From: Chaetoderma sp. LZ-2023a
Taxonomy: Eukaryota > Mollusca > Caudofoveata > Chaetodermatida > Chaetodermatidae
NCBI GenBank assembly: GCA_034401795.1
Contig: CM067369.1
Span: 94,494,536 to 94,558,535, forward strand
Length of the DNA: 64,000 bases
Direction of reading: 5' to 3'
Below the pieces are notes generated by a model. It ran no database searches. It was given only the letters and a program-made list of their open reading frames with translations, and was not told the origin of the DNA. Shown here piece after piece: positions 44,642 to 54,792 of the stretch. The stretch's first letter is position 1, and every line of letters starts with the position of its first letter. The position numbers and the translations under genes are program-made.

Positions 44642-44671
44642 GCTGGCGATGTAGAAACTAATCCAGGCCCT
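44642..44671 (+). other. 2A-like ribosome-skipping motif AGDVETNPGP
   Basis: The ten codons after TAG read AGDVETNPGP, a perfect fit to the 2A consensus D-V/I-E-x-N-P-G-P. They are preceded by ILLS, as hydrophobic 2A upstream regions often are. In viral and LINE examples the ribosome fails to join the final Gly-Pro, releasing two proteins. Here it lies 5 codons before the Met at 44,687, directly ahead of the endonuclease. Confidence 0.9.
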
Positions 44672-46747
44672 ACTAACTGTTCAGCAATGTCTGTTGTCCA
44701 CCTCAATGTATGCGGCCTCAAAGATAAAATACATCTTATCGAAGCTAATCTGTCCAACTTTGACATCATTGCCATTACTGAAAGCCACCTTACCCAAAAT
44801 GTTAACAATAGCTTAATCAAACTACCTGGTTTCCAGGAGCCTTATCGGATGGACCGCCAGCAGCCGTGGGGAGGCGTGTGCGTCTATATTTCTAACAACG
44901 TGGCAACTACCCGTCGTATTGAATATGAATGCCGTGGCATTGAAATGATATGGATCGAGATTCACGACCGCCCTGGTTTATTATTGTGTGTAATTTACCG
45001 GCCGCCTAACACAAGTGTTGACAAATGGCAAACTATCACCGACAATATTGAGAAGGTTCGCGACTTAAATCCAAACAAAAATCTTGTCCTACTCGGCGAC
45101 ATTAACGACGATCTTCTCAATCCATCTAAGCATCATCTACGTGACATCATATCTACGTTCGGCTTTAAACATATCTATAACTATATTAGACATGATATCA
45201 CTCTATATCAGTCTGGCTTTCTTCCATCACATTCTACAGTAAATCAACTGCTTGATATCTACACGGATATTACTCAAGCCCTTGACGATCAAAAGGAAAT
45301 AATCTTTCTATTCTTCGATATATCTAAAGCCTTTGATCGAGTATGGCATCGCGGCCTCCTACAGAAGCGTAGGAATTTTGGTATCTGTGGAAATCTACTT
45401 ACATGGTTCGAAAATTATCTTGGAAACCGATACCAGCGAGTAGTTATAAACGGCAATGAGTCCACCCTACTTCGTTTACATGCTGGAGTGCCACAAGGCT
45501 CTGTGCTTGGTCCTTTGTTATTCTTAGTTTTTATTAATGACATGCCCAGCAATATTATTCACAATATTAGACTTTTTGCCGATGACACGTGCCTATATGT
45601 AATGTCAGATGATCTAAAAGAACACACTGCCACACTCGATTACGATCTACTGACCATGACGCATTGGGCAAACATGTGGCTCGTCGAGTTTAATGCCTCC
45701 AAAACTACATCTCTAATTTTTTCCCTGCGCAACGAGCCCACATCCTTTTCAATCAACTTCAAAGATTCTGAAACTCTACCGTCAACTGATCATAAGCACC
45801 TCTGCATTACCTTTAATAACAAAGGGAATTGGCTTAACCATGTGAGTAATCTCATAGCAAACGCTCAACACAAACTCTCCTTACATAAAGGTCTAAAATA
45901 TATTCTAGACCGTAAATGTCTCGAGATCATGTACAAAACATTTATTAGACCATCGTTAGAATATGCAGATGTTGTGTGGGATAATATTCCACAATATCTT
46001 GTAATTCGGCTAGGGGATATAAAAAAAGATGCTCTCAGAACGGTATGTGGAATGACACGTAGTGCGAGCATTGAAGACCTGTACTTAGAAACAGGCATCG
46101 AAACCTTCTCAAGCAGACGTGAATTTCATAGATTATCTATGCTATTTAAAATTATTAACGGGATGACCTGTGAGGTTCTGGTCAACCATCTTCCCACACT
46201 ATCCCAAGCACGAAATCCTTACAATATCCGTCATCCAAATTTCTTCACTCCATTCCGCTGCCGTACTGAGCTCTTCTATGGATCCTTTTTCCCAGCAACG
46301 ATCCGCGCCTGGAATATGCTTCCTGTGCCGGTGAGAGATTCTGTCACTCTTCTAGAATTTAAAAGCAAACTCAAGGCTATGTCACCCATACGACAACCCC
46401 CTGAGTTGTATTACGTAGGCACGAGGTTTGCCACCATAATGCTATGCGGGCTCCGAGATGGTTGTAGTTCTTTAAACCGACATCTATTTGACAACTTTCT
46501 GTCGGAATCTGCCAGTTGTTCTTGTGGGCACAATGATGAATCTACAAACCACTACCTCTTACATTGTGCCATTTTTAACGAGCAAAGAGTCGTTTGCCAA
46601 AATCAGCTTGCCTTAAACGATATTTCTCTTGCTAATCTTACGGTCAAGCAGCTTCTATACGGGACTTACACTGCCAACTTGGAAATGAACAAACTGATCT
46701 GTAATACGGTATGTCAATACATAATTAACACCAACCGCTTTCAGTAG
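44642..46747 (+). CDS. LINE L-B ORF2: endonuclease and reverse transcriptase joined by an in-frame internal deletion
   Basis: Open for 701 codons; the first Met is at 44,687 (686 aa). The N-terminal APE endonuclease has VVHLNVCGLKDK, IIAITESHL (catalytic Glu), GGVCVYIS, VIYRPPNT and LVLLGDINDDL. It stops around residue 165, before the usual D..L and SDH boxes. The sequence jumps straight to RT with YQSGFLPSHSTVNQLLDIY, FFDISKAFDRVWHRGLL, AGVPQGSVLGPLLFLVFIND and the catalytic RLFADDTCLY. The C-terminal part has FIRPSLEYADVVWDN, IRAWNMLPVPV and a CSCGHNDESTNHYLLHC zinc-like end. About 200-250 residues (end of the endonuclease, start of RT) are missing without loss of frame. Catalysis is therefore unlikely despite the intact FADD. 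Confidence 0.9.
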   Translation, partial: AGDVETNPGPTNCSAMSVVHLNVCGLKDKIHLIEANLSNFDIIAITESHLTQNVNNSLIKLPGFQEPYRMDRQQPWGGVCVYISNNVATTRRIEYECRGIEMIWIEIHDRPGLLLCVIYRPPNTSVDKWQTITDNIEKVRDLNPNKNLVLLGDINDDLLNPSKHHLRDIISTFGFKHIYNYIRHDITLYQSGFLPSHSTVNQLLDIYTDITQALDDQKEIIFLFFDISKAFDRVWHRGLLQKRRNFGICGNLLTWFENYLGNRYQRVVINGNESTLLRLHAGVPQGSVLGPLLFLVFINDMPSNIIHNIRLFADDTCLYVMSDDLKEHTATLDYDLLTMTHWANMWLVEFNASKTTSLIFSLRNEPTSFSINFKDSETLPSTDHKHLCITFNNKGNWLNHVSNLIANAQHKLSLHKGLKYILDRKCLEIMYKTFIRPSLEYADVVWDNIPQYLVIRLGDIKKDALRTVCGMTRSASIEDLYLETGIETFSSRREFHRLSMLFKIINGMTCEVLVNHLPTLSQARNPYNIRHPNFFTPFRCRTELFYGSFFPATIRAWNMLPVPVRDSVTLLEFKSKLKAMSPIRQPPELYYVGTRFATIMLCGLRDGCSSLNRHLFDNFLSESASCSCGHNDESTNHYLLHCAIFNEQRVVCQNQLALNDISLANLTVKQLLYGTYTANLEMNKLICNTVCQYIINTNRFQ

Positions 46748-47144
46748 CTTCCCGTTCGCGAACTTATAGTTTAAGGGGTAAATGGACAGCAGCCCAACAC
46801 GTACAGGTCGGGGCGAAGGCAGCACCTAGAGCTCACCTCTGCTATTCTTCCATTTGATCTTATTCCTCGCTCTCTCTCTATCTCTCACCCACCCTCTCTC
46901 CCCCCCTTTCCCCCTCTCTCTCTCTCTATCTCGGTCTTTCTTCCTACTCTCCCCCACCTCACACTCAACATCCACACACTTATGCACACTAATAGACTAC
47001 AATTAATTTTTGCCGCCATTTTGTTGTAAAAAAGTTTTGAATAATATGTATGTGTACGGGAGACACGGGCATAAGACTCTAAGTCTTATCGTGCTTCCAT
47101 TTGAACAAAATAAATCACGTTTAAACCAAACTCACAACTAAAAG

Positions 47145-47284
47145 ATTTATAACAATTTATAAGGAATAAAATCATCATATGTTAAGATTTATTTCGTTTC
47201 AGTACATTAATGTACAAAGATTAAGCCTCTAAACGTATGCAATTTTAACAATTATATTTTCAAGCATTTTGGTGTGAATGTGCA
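47145..47284. mobile_element. FB1 copy 2, right end
   Basis: TTAAGATTTATTTCGTTTCA, GATTAAGCCTCTAAACG, TTATATTTTCAAGCATTTTG, GTGTGAATGTGCACCTTTAA. It mirrors the left end at 42,885. Confidence 0.7.
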
Positions 47285-47340
47285 CCTTTAATCCTAGATT
47301 ATCCTCAAATTAATCTCTTCAACCTGACAACATACGCACG
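47285..47340 (+). repeat. Dispersed repeat R1, right part
   Basis: TCCTAGATTATCCTCAAATT ... CAACCTGACAAC continues the R1 copy broken at 42,884 and matches 3,305-3,345. Confidence 0.65.
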
Positions 47341-47379
47341 ATGAGCCAGATTCGTTTGCACTCCTCAAACGATGCGACT

Positions 47380-47640
47380 GATATACATTGTAAAAAGTGG
47401 AACTTGAGAATTAAGAAATGTGAAGTTATATTTTTGGAAGCTGTTAACCCTTATCACTCTGATGTTAATATTCTATCCTTTACTGCATCAGTAGCAAAGA
47501 AATTGGTGTACATTTTTCAACACATTTGGTGGGCGATGTTGCTGTCTACGACAGCACCATCTTCCACCAAATTTATTGAAAAATTAACACCAGTTCATCT
47601 TTTAATTTAATTAGAAAATTAGAAATTTTTACTTCAGGGT
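47380..47640. repeat. Hairpin repeat H2, copy 1
   Basis: Shares CTGATGTTAATATTCTATC, TTGGTGGGCGATGTTGCTGT, CTACGACAGCACCATC and CACCAGTTCATCTTT with 51,045-51,230. The centre GATGTTGCTGTCTACGACAG / CACCATC...CCACCAAATT is a hairpin. Flanks differ from H1. Confidence 0.65.
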
Positions 47641-47791
47641 GGGTTAATTGTAGATAAATACAAATATCTAGGTATTCACTTTTCGTTCAAACGGACGATA
47701 TATAACAGCACAAAAGCACTTAGCACAACAAGCCAACAAGGAAGTGTATGCACCTTATAGGAGAATAGAACATGTTGACCCTCCCATCAAT
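47641..47791. other. No gene seen
   Basis: A trace GGTTAATTGTAGATAAATAC AAATATCTAGGTATTCACTT reads like the KYLGI box of a LINE RT C-terminus, but it is too short to assign. Confidence 0.3.
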
Positions 47792-47985
47792 GGAGGAATC
47801 GAGTTTTAGCTATGTCCAGGCCATCTTTATCTAAGCTCCACCCACGCTTCGCTCGTGTTGGGATTGGCCCGTCCCTGAATTCCCTGACTAGCAATTTCCA
47901 GAAAACTATACAGTTTCTAAGTTGTTGAATATTTTTAGACTAATTTCACTGGGCGCTGTTGCTGCCATAGTGTTTGAAAATAGTT
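47792..47985 (+). mobile_element. H1 MITE, TIR type B, right half missing
   Basis: Forward copy from CAATGGAGGAATCGAGTTTT through the CGTGTTGGGATTGGCC region to the first hairpin arm ending GGGCGCTGTTGCTGCC; then lost. Confidence 0.8.
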
Positions 47986-48514
47986 TGACCATAAAATCAC
48001 CTACATAAATCAGAACCGTAAATAAAATCCGGGCATTGCCACTAGTATCTTTACTAAAGGTGCTCCTGTATTTTCCTTATGTAATTGCACAGTTTAATCT
48101 GTAGTCTATGTGTATTGCTAGATAAGAGTTGAGAAAATTTGTGGTAGTTAGTTAGGCCGGCGATTGTAATACTTTGGGAGTAGACTATTCCGTTAAAATT
48201 TAAAACATTAACATATAATAGATAATGGCATTCGCCCCCGGTTTCCAGTTTGTAGCATAGCGTACGTATGTTGTGTTCTTAAGGTATTCCCCACCCCCAC
48301 CCCCACCCCACCACCCCCTGTCTCGATCGGTAACCTATGGGTACTGGTACGGATTTTGTTCCAGTGTTGACCTATTTATACATGGTTGATTAATTGGGCA
48401 ACGTTTCATCAGTCGTTAGTCCATATATATGTCAATCTAATGGTAGTTATAATGGATTTAATTCCTGCTAGCCATTTAAAGTGCACCTGATTTTGTAAAT
48501 ACTAAGTCACATGT
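47986..48514. other. No gene seen; CCCCA-rich run at 48,289-48,318
   Basis: Unassigned; only a short C-rich run stands out. Confidence 0.4.
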
Positions 48515-48856
48515 CGGCCGATGTCATAATCATTATGCGTTATGGATGGCGCAAGCTAGTCCGTCATAAATGCTTACTCGTTCGTCAAGTTGTTGGAATT
48601 ATATGTCTTCACCATTTAATAAACATTCTGTTTAATATTTTGAAACTAATTTGACTGGAAGATTTTGCTGCAATAGGCTATTCAGCTGCCATAGGCAGTA
48701 GCAGCACCCAGTCAAAAATATTCAACAACTTACCTGCATAGTTTTCTTGAAATTGAGATTCAGAGATTGCAGGGTTCGATTGATCCCAACACGGACAAAG
48801 GTTGGGTGGAGCCTAGCTAGAGATATGCGGGGCATAGCTAAAACAGGATTCCTCCA
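48515..48856 (-). mobile_element. H1 MITE, TIR type B
   Basis: Reverse copy with ATGTCATAATC, TAATAAACATTCTGTTTAAT, an enlarged hairpin loop (GCAATAGGCTATTCAGCTGCC), GATATGCGGGGCATAGC and CTAAAACAGGATTCCTCCA. Confidence 0.8.
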
Positions 48857-49535
48857 GTACGTGAAATTTAGGCTGAAGTTTCAAACACGAAGACATATAT
48901 TAGCTCCGAAAAAAAGGAAAGAAGAGAAGAAAGAATGAAAATAAGACTAATGTTTAGCATTCTTACTATTTCTTTCTCGGGCATTGGTTAAAAGCCAATA
49001 CTACCAATTCATGGTGTCGGCGAGGAATGACATAACTTAAGCTATATAGTGAAATTGGAACTTGGATCTTCGAGAGTATTCCATGAGGGTTTGGTTGTAC
49101 TCATTAATTTGTTTGTGATGTAAACTATCAAATGGTGTATTTAATTATGATAATTGAGTAGCAGATCGGATCCTTCAATGACAATGGGTGGTGAACATAT
49201 CTTTTCCCCTCACAGATTCTCGTTCCATAAGTGGCATCTCATCTCTTCACCAAATAGGGAAGCGCGTGATATGCTTTTAACTACGGGATCATAAAACTAT
49301 CTGATTTATGTTTATATTTTATGTTATAGCTAAACAGTCAGCTTATTTGAAAGGGAGACAACTCTTTTTCGAGTGATTGTCAACCACTTTCATTACACGC
49401 ACCGATTCAGATGTTCCACGCCAGAGGTTACCCTCGCTGCGACCGTTTGAATTTATTGCGAGAATTGAACATTTTCCGAGCATCGAAGATAAACAATTCA
49501 CCTTTCCATAGTATCCCTCGATCATCTGACAGCAT
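48857..49535. other. No gene seen
   Basis: Unassigned sequence; no ORF of interest. Confidence 0.4.
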
Positions 49536-49835
49536 ATGACGTCATAATCAGCTAAGAGGCGTGTAGGATAACGTCATAATCATTACCTCATACATGATTC
49601 TATTTGGTCCGTCTTTAACTCTTAATAGTCCGATACGTTGTACGAATTGCATGTCCTTACTATTTAATAAACATAGGCAGCAACAGCGCCCAGTCAAATT
49701 AGTTCCAAAATATTCAATAGCTTACTTATATAGTTTTCTGGAAATTGATAGTCAGGGTGTTTAGAGATCGATCGACCCCAACACGAGCGCGGTGTGGGTG
49801 GAGCTTAGCTAGAGATGGGCGGGGAATAGCTAAAA
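49536..49835 (-). mobile_element. H1 MITE, first hairpin arm deleted
   Basis: Reverse copy: ATGACGTCATAATCAGCTA, TACTATTTAATAAACATA directly joined to GGCAGCAACAGCGCCCAGTC, then TGGGCGGGGAATAGC. The deletion leaves a single arm. Confidence 0.85.
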
Positions 49836-50300
49836 ATGTCACGAAACATTAGATTCCGATCCCTTGCCTTGATATGTGTTGGCGATGGGTTATAATGGGT
49901 ACAAGCGCAACTAAGTTGCTTGGATCCACGTCAATGATTGGTTCCCGTAGGAACAAAAAAGTAAAAAATGAAATAAACACAATTTAAGATGTTACTTGGG
50001 TGGGGTGGGGGTGGCGGTGGGGTGGGGGTGGCGGTGGGGGTTATGTATGCGTTGCCGGTTGCTGCCCAATGAACTGTTGTTGGTGAGTGTGTTGCATGAG
50101 GTTTTGCTTGGACTGCAATCTTTCTTATCTTATTTCTACTTGATCGCATCACTGGATTTTATAAAATCTACTTAGAAGTCCTTTCTACCTCCCTTGTATA
50201 CACTGTTAAAGGTAATGAATGAATATATTTTCTTTTAATCCAAATAATCAGTGTAGGTAATGCTGAATATCTGTTGAATAATCTCGAAAATCATATAACC
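49836..50300. other. No gene seen; GGTGGGG minisatellite at 49,996-50,041
   Basis: Two direct copies of GGGGTGGGGGTGGCGGTG; otherwise unassigned. Confidence 0.5.
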
Positions 50301-50692
50301 AATGGACGTTTCCATTTTTAGCTATGCCATGCCCACCCCTAAGTTAAGCTCCTCCACGCTTGGTCCATGTTGGGATCGATCGATCCTTGAACGCCCTGAC
50401 TATCAATTTACAGAAACCTATACAGGAAAGCTGTTGCATATTTTGAAACTATTTTGACTGGGTGCTGTTGCTGTCTATCGACAGCGACCAGTTAAATTAG
50501 TTTCAAAATATTCGACAATATGTTTATTAAATAGTAAAGAGCTACAATTCGTACAACAACGTGTCGGACTATTAAGCGTTTAAGACGTTTAAATCAATTC
50601 ATTCATGTTGTAATTGATTATGATGTCAGTCTACACGTCACGTAGTTGATTATGGCGTCATATGACGGATGGATAAACTGGAAAGGTCCATT
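50301..50692 (+). mobile_element. H1 MITE, TIR type A, complete
   Basis: Forward copy AATGGACGTTTCCATTTTTA ... AAACTGGAAAGGTCCATT. Hairpin at about 50,430-50,517, arms CTGTTGCATATTTTGAAACT and GTTTCAAAATATTCGAC, apex TGCTGTCTATCGACAGC. Flanks are CC and GC, so no clear duplication. Confidence 0.9.
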
Positions 50693-50794
50693 GCCGCTGC
50701 TGGGTAACGTAAGGCAGCGTCATGCGTGAGGTCAAGTTGTTTAACCCTTTGCACCCAAAGTTCCCAGAATCTAACATTCAAGATAAATATGCAG

Positions 50795-50915
50795 GTAAAT
50801 TGTTGAATATTTTAAAACCAAAATGACAGAAACGCGTTGCTATCATAGCCAGTAAACTGCTAAAACGGCAATAACAGATCCAGTCAAATTAAATTCAAAA
50901 CATTCAACCTAACAT
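50795..50915. repeat. Diverged hairpin relative
   Basis: TTGTTGAATATTTTAAAACC ... ACGCGTTGCTATC ... CAGTCAAATTAAATTCAAAA CATTCAACC, in a surrounding context unlike H1. Confidence 0.5.
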
Positions 50916-51044
50916 TATCAAATTATAACCGAGTTTGCAAATTTGGGCTTCGGGGTTCAAAGGGTTAAAATTGTTCAGTAGAATGTGGTTTATGTCGTTT
51001 GCTTTATTTTGTACGGATTGTTGAATTGATAAAAGTTTGTCTCT

Positions 51045-51230
51045 TTCTCCAAGAACTTAACCATTACCACACTGATGTCAATATACTATCTTTTTCTGTG
51101 TCAATAGCAAATAAACTGCTGTACGATTTTAAACAATTTTGGTGGTCGATGTTGCTGTCTATGACAGCACCATCGTCCCCCAAATTTGTTGAAAACTGTA
51201 CACCAGTGCATCTTTAAATTTAATTTGAAA
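51045..51230. repeat. Hairpin repeat H2, copy 2
   Basis: Second copy of the repeat at 47.4-47.6 kb, hairpin CGATGTTGCTGTCTATGACA GCACCATCG. Arms also pair ATTTTGGTGG with CCCCCAAAT. Confidence 0.7.
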
Positions 51231-51934
51231 ATTAAAAATATTGGCATCAGAGTGGTGAGGGTTAAACTTGTCAAATTGGTATTTGTTCGCATTGTCTGGG
51301 ACATGACAACGCAATGCAAAATAACGTTAGTTTGCTATCTTACCAAACATACTAAGAGATATAACAGCGACGTAGCAGTCGCTAGTGATATTATCACTGC
51401 ACTTTCTAAATTTCCTTGTGTTGACATATTTTATTAACATATGGCTTTGTCAAATATACTAGACCAAGTGCAATAGGCCAATACCAGAAGAAAATGGTTA
51501 ACAAACTGAAAACATCAGGAACGGTCCAGAAGAATAATCCATAAACCAAATAGACTGGGACGCATACCCCTTGGCTCATATCCAATATGATATACCGAAA
51601 TCACTATATGTAATTCCATGTAGCAGGGTACTATTAATTGACAAAAGAGGGCGCTTTGCGCCAAAGAAATCAGGTCACTGAGCGGTATGTATCCAGGCTA
51701 GAAGTACCATGCTATGAATATCATAAACGCGTAGTCAACACTGGCTCGCCTGTTAGGCTCATTGCTTTCTATTAGACACTTATACCACGTGACATTTGTG
51801 GCAAGCTTGCGAGTGCAAATCATATACCAAAGCTCTTGAGTTCGAATTATGTATTCGCATAATGATCTCGCGGAGTGCGAACCTAGTCGTGGAGTGGATC
51901 CACCGGTGCGTGAATTAATTGCAATTAATATAAT
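51231..51934. other. No gene seen
   Basis: Unassigned; no supported ORF. Confidence 0.4.
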
Positions 51935-52012
51935 TATCTATCTAAGGCCATGTTCTCACTCGAGAGTTAATCGTTATTCCTGATTAAGTCTCTAGTGAGA
52001 ATGCGGCCTAAA
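51935..52012. mobile_element. FB2 palindromic mini-element, copy 3 (shortened)
   Basis: GGCCATGTTCTCACTCGAGA GTTAATCG, then GATTAAGTCTCTAGTGAGAA TGCGGCC. Near-perfect palindrome with CTAAG/CTAAA edges. Confidence 0.7.
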
Positions 52013-52654
52013 TGACAGTTTTCATCTGCATTTCATGTACTCGCTACGTTTGTGAACAACAGCAGCAATTCCTCCCTAGTCCAAAGCTATTGATTATAGA
52101 TGAACAAGGCATAATGGTTTCTTATTTACTTGGCGATGTGGATCCGCTTTCAAAAATACTCTGCTGGTGATGAGGAATTTATGAGTGAAACAATGCTGTC
52201 AGTAGAGCAAAGCATCTCTTTGCGCAGGTGTGAAATATGATGGCCCTCGGACCATCAACCACTTTGGCGAGTAAGAGCAGCCGTAAGCTCTTGAAAGATG
52301 TTTTTACCATCACATGAATCGACAGAAATGACTATCTCATTGAGAAATATGAGTGGAATTGACGAGTCTGAGCGGGTTAGCAAACATACAGACATTTCAA
52401 AGCAGGATCACTGGAGATGAGTCAAATGTTCAGAAATGCATAGGCATCTTTGACTTTCAGTCGACGGGTGATTTGATTTTAAGAACCACCAGCCAGTGAT
52501 GTTAATGATTGTTTGTAATTGAAAAAATTTGCCACCGGATTAGTCCCCCACAGTATCAGCAAATATCTTTTAGTTAGCAGTATATATCCGGTTATCGAAA
52601 TCGGATAGTTAGTGATTCTTTCTCTAGGTATGGAACAATAAACGGATCCCTGTA
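52013..52654. other. No gene seen
   Basis: Unassigned sequence. Confidence 0.4.
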
Positions 52655-53115
52655 TACCTATGCCTCATTCATCTCTAGCTAAGCTCCACCCATATTTTTT
52701 ACACGTGTTGACCTGATCCATCCATCCATCCATCCATCCATCCATCCATCCAACCATCCATCCATCCATCCATCCATCCACCCACCCACCCTGGTAATAT
52801 ATATAGAACTACTATTTGTATGCATAATAGTTGCTTACCCAATGTTTTTCAGATATCACACGTTCTCTAAACTGATTCAACTGACATCAATGCCGATACT
52901 AAGCAAAGCTGCAGAGCACATGCGTCTTTGGAAGAGACGGTCGTTAGCAGGGCCGAACTTAAGGCAGAGCAACCGGTGCATTTGCACAAGGCCCCCGAAT
53001 ATCCAGGGCCTCCAAAAAAATTACACAACAATTAATTTTCGTCTAAATTTGTGTTGTTGATTGTGACGTCATATTACGTCAGATGATGGATGGATACACT
53101 GGAAAAGTCTGTTAT
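52655..53115 (+). mobile_element. H1 MITE, broken by a (CATC)n expansion and foreign sequence
   Basis: The left part (CTATGCCTCATTCATCTCTA GCTAAGCTCCACCC) reaches the GATC run, which has become (CATC)n at 52,722-52,788. The right part resumes at about 53,040 (TTGATTGTGACGTCATATTA ... CACTGGAAAAGTC). The intervening 52,790-53,040 is unassigned. Confidence 0.6.
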
Positions 53116-53617
53116 ATGGGCTATAACCCCGCTTGCAATAACAATATAACCACTAAGCTTGTCACGTATTAAATTATTCCGATATTTCACGCCAACACCG
53201 ACAAAATCGAATCTGTCAAGTCACATCCTGGTGATGGGTGTGGGAATAAAGGCAAACGGTTCCAAGAACACATACCGGTTGTAAGAATTAAGCATATTCC
53301 CATGGCAAATGTAATTCGTGGAGATGAGATCTCCAGGCTGGTAGAGAAGTGTATGGTTTATGGAAAGAGCACGCAGATGAAGGTTTAAAAATGTTATACT
53401 TCTCGACCATAAATCTAGCGCTGAATTTATGGCACTGCAACAAATGCATTTCCACAGGGTCCCTGAATTGTCATCCCAGCCCCACCCCAACAAGTGACAC
53501 AAATTCTTTTTTCTCTTAATTCTGGGGTCTCTGCATAATTTTAAATTACACGGATAGATGCCACACATATAGTACAACTCATAAATCATTCAAGGTGTCT
53601 CCAAAGGAAAACACTTT
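53116..53617. other. No gene seen
   Basis: It shares a ~60-bp piece (CATATTCCCATGGCAAATGT AATTCGTGGAGATGAGAT) with 26,866-26,905; otherwise unassigned. Confidence 0.5.
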
Positions 53618-53742
53618 CAACACGATATTAACGTATTCTGTTACATATTTTGAGCATAATTGGATTGGAAGACAATGCTGCCTTGGGCAGCAATGTCTTC
53701 CAATTCAATTATGTTCAAAATATTCTACAGTATCTTTTTTAT
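53618..53742. repeat. H3 hairpin, well preserved
   Basis: Arms ATTTTGAGCATAATTGGATT GGAAGACA and TGTCTTCCAATTCAATTATG TTCAAAATAT enclose ATGCTGCCTTGGGCAGCA. Each arm is about 38 bases with one or two mismatches. It parallels the H1 hairpin in layout but differs in sequence outside TTGAATATTTTGA and TGCTGCC. Confidence 0.8.
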
Positions 53743-54627
53743 TTCGTGTTTTAAATATTGCAAATTCTTTCTGAGCTGTACTGTATAAGACTGATATGAC
53801 CAATTCACACAGCGCGCTGACATTAGCGGCCCCACCAACATTACAATCGAAACTGTACCCTACTTGTAGCTTTTTCGTGATCCTAATGGCAGGTCCGAGA
53901 TCCCCGGGTTAGAATTTCTGAAACTTTGCACAGAGTCACAGAAACACTGACACTAAATATTTCACATATCAGACGGCAGAATGTAGCCATAGTCCATATA
54001 CTGTTTGGTTTATAACATGGATCTAATAACTTACTGCCACAAAAGTACTAGTAATATCAGCACAATCTCTTTGTCTTTTTTCACATTTGTTAACGTCACA
54101 TTCAACTCATTTATCATATTGACCAAAACTATTCTAAGCCTGAGCAAAAGCCATTTACATAGGCATTTTTCTTCAGAGTTCCATTTCAGTAATTTATTGA
54201 TAAACCAAGCTCGAATGTTCAACAAATAGTTTTCTTTGTAACAATGTCGCCAAATTTCTTCAGCTCAATATGATAATTTGTGGAGGCTTGCACGGCCAAC
54301 GATTTATCATCATCTATGGAGCAATATTAATCAGGTAAAGTAGTCTTTGTTAAACATGAAACTCAATGCATATAGAGCTGTCACCAAATTCTGGATCTAA
54401 CCATAATCAAAGAATTATACGATTTGAAATCAAAAGACTAAATGAAAAATATTTCGCAGTTTAATATTATGTTGAAAATTGTTATACGAATGACTGGAAG
54501 CCGTTGCCATTGGTATATACAGGATTTCAACCTTTTGTGATCCCAGGAAAGTGAACCGTTTGCTATCTCAGAGAAAATATCAGGAATAGGATACAATAGA
54601 TGACAAATTCTTTCTGATGCGAGACAT
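53743..54627. other. No gene seen
   Basis: AT-rich, unassigned. Confidence 0.4.
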
Positions 54628-54720
54628 ATTCTGTTGAGTATTCTAAAACTAATTTGAATTAAAGTTGTAGCTTTTGGAACATATATTTACCAGTCAAATT
54701 GTTTTCAAAACAGTCAATGG
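54628..54720. repeat. Diverged hairpin relative
   Basis: CTGTTGAGTATTCTAAAACT AATTTGAATT ... CCAGTCAAATTGTTTTCAAA ACAGTCAATGG. Loop GTAGCTTTTGGAAC lacks the GCTGCC apex. Confidence 0.55.
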
Positions 54721-54792
54721 TATACGAGTATGTGGCATCGATGTATATATGATGATATGAGACAGGGAAGGAGTGGGTGCATTTGACTATAT

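Larger units (their letters stand above)
43697..47140 (+). mobile_element. LINE L-B, long copy with 2A-bearing ORF2
   Basis: The non-LTR retrotransposon is inserted within FB1 copy 2, which defines its probable limits: FB1 middle stops about 43,695 and FB1 right part resumes about 47,145. It contains 5' tandem repeats, a leader plus 2A motif, one long ORF2 and a 3' UTR with a CT-rich tract and GAACAAAATAAATCACG end. No clean TSD found. Copy 2 at 37.4-39.2 kb is its truncated relative. Confidence 0.8.
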
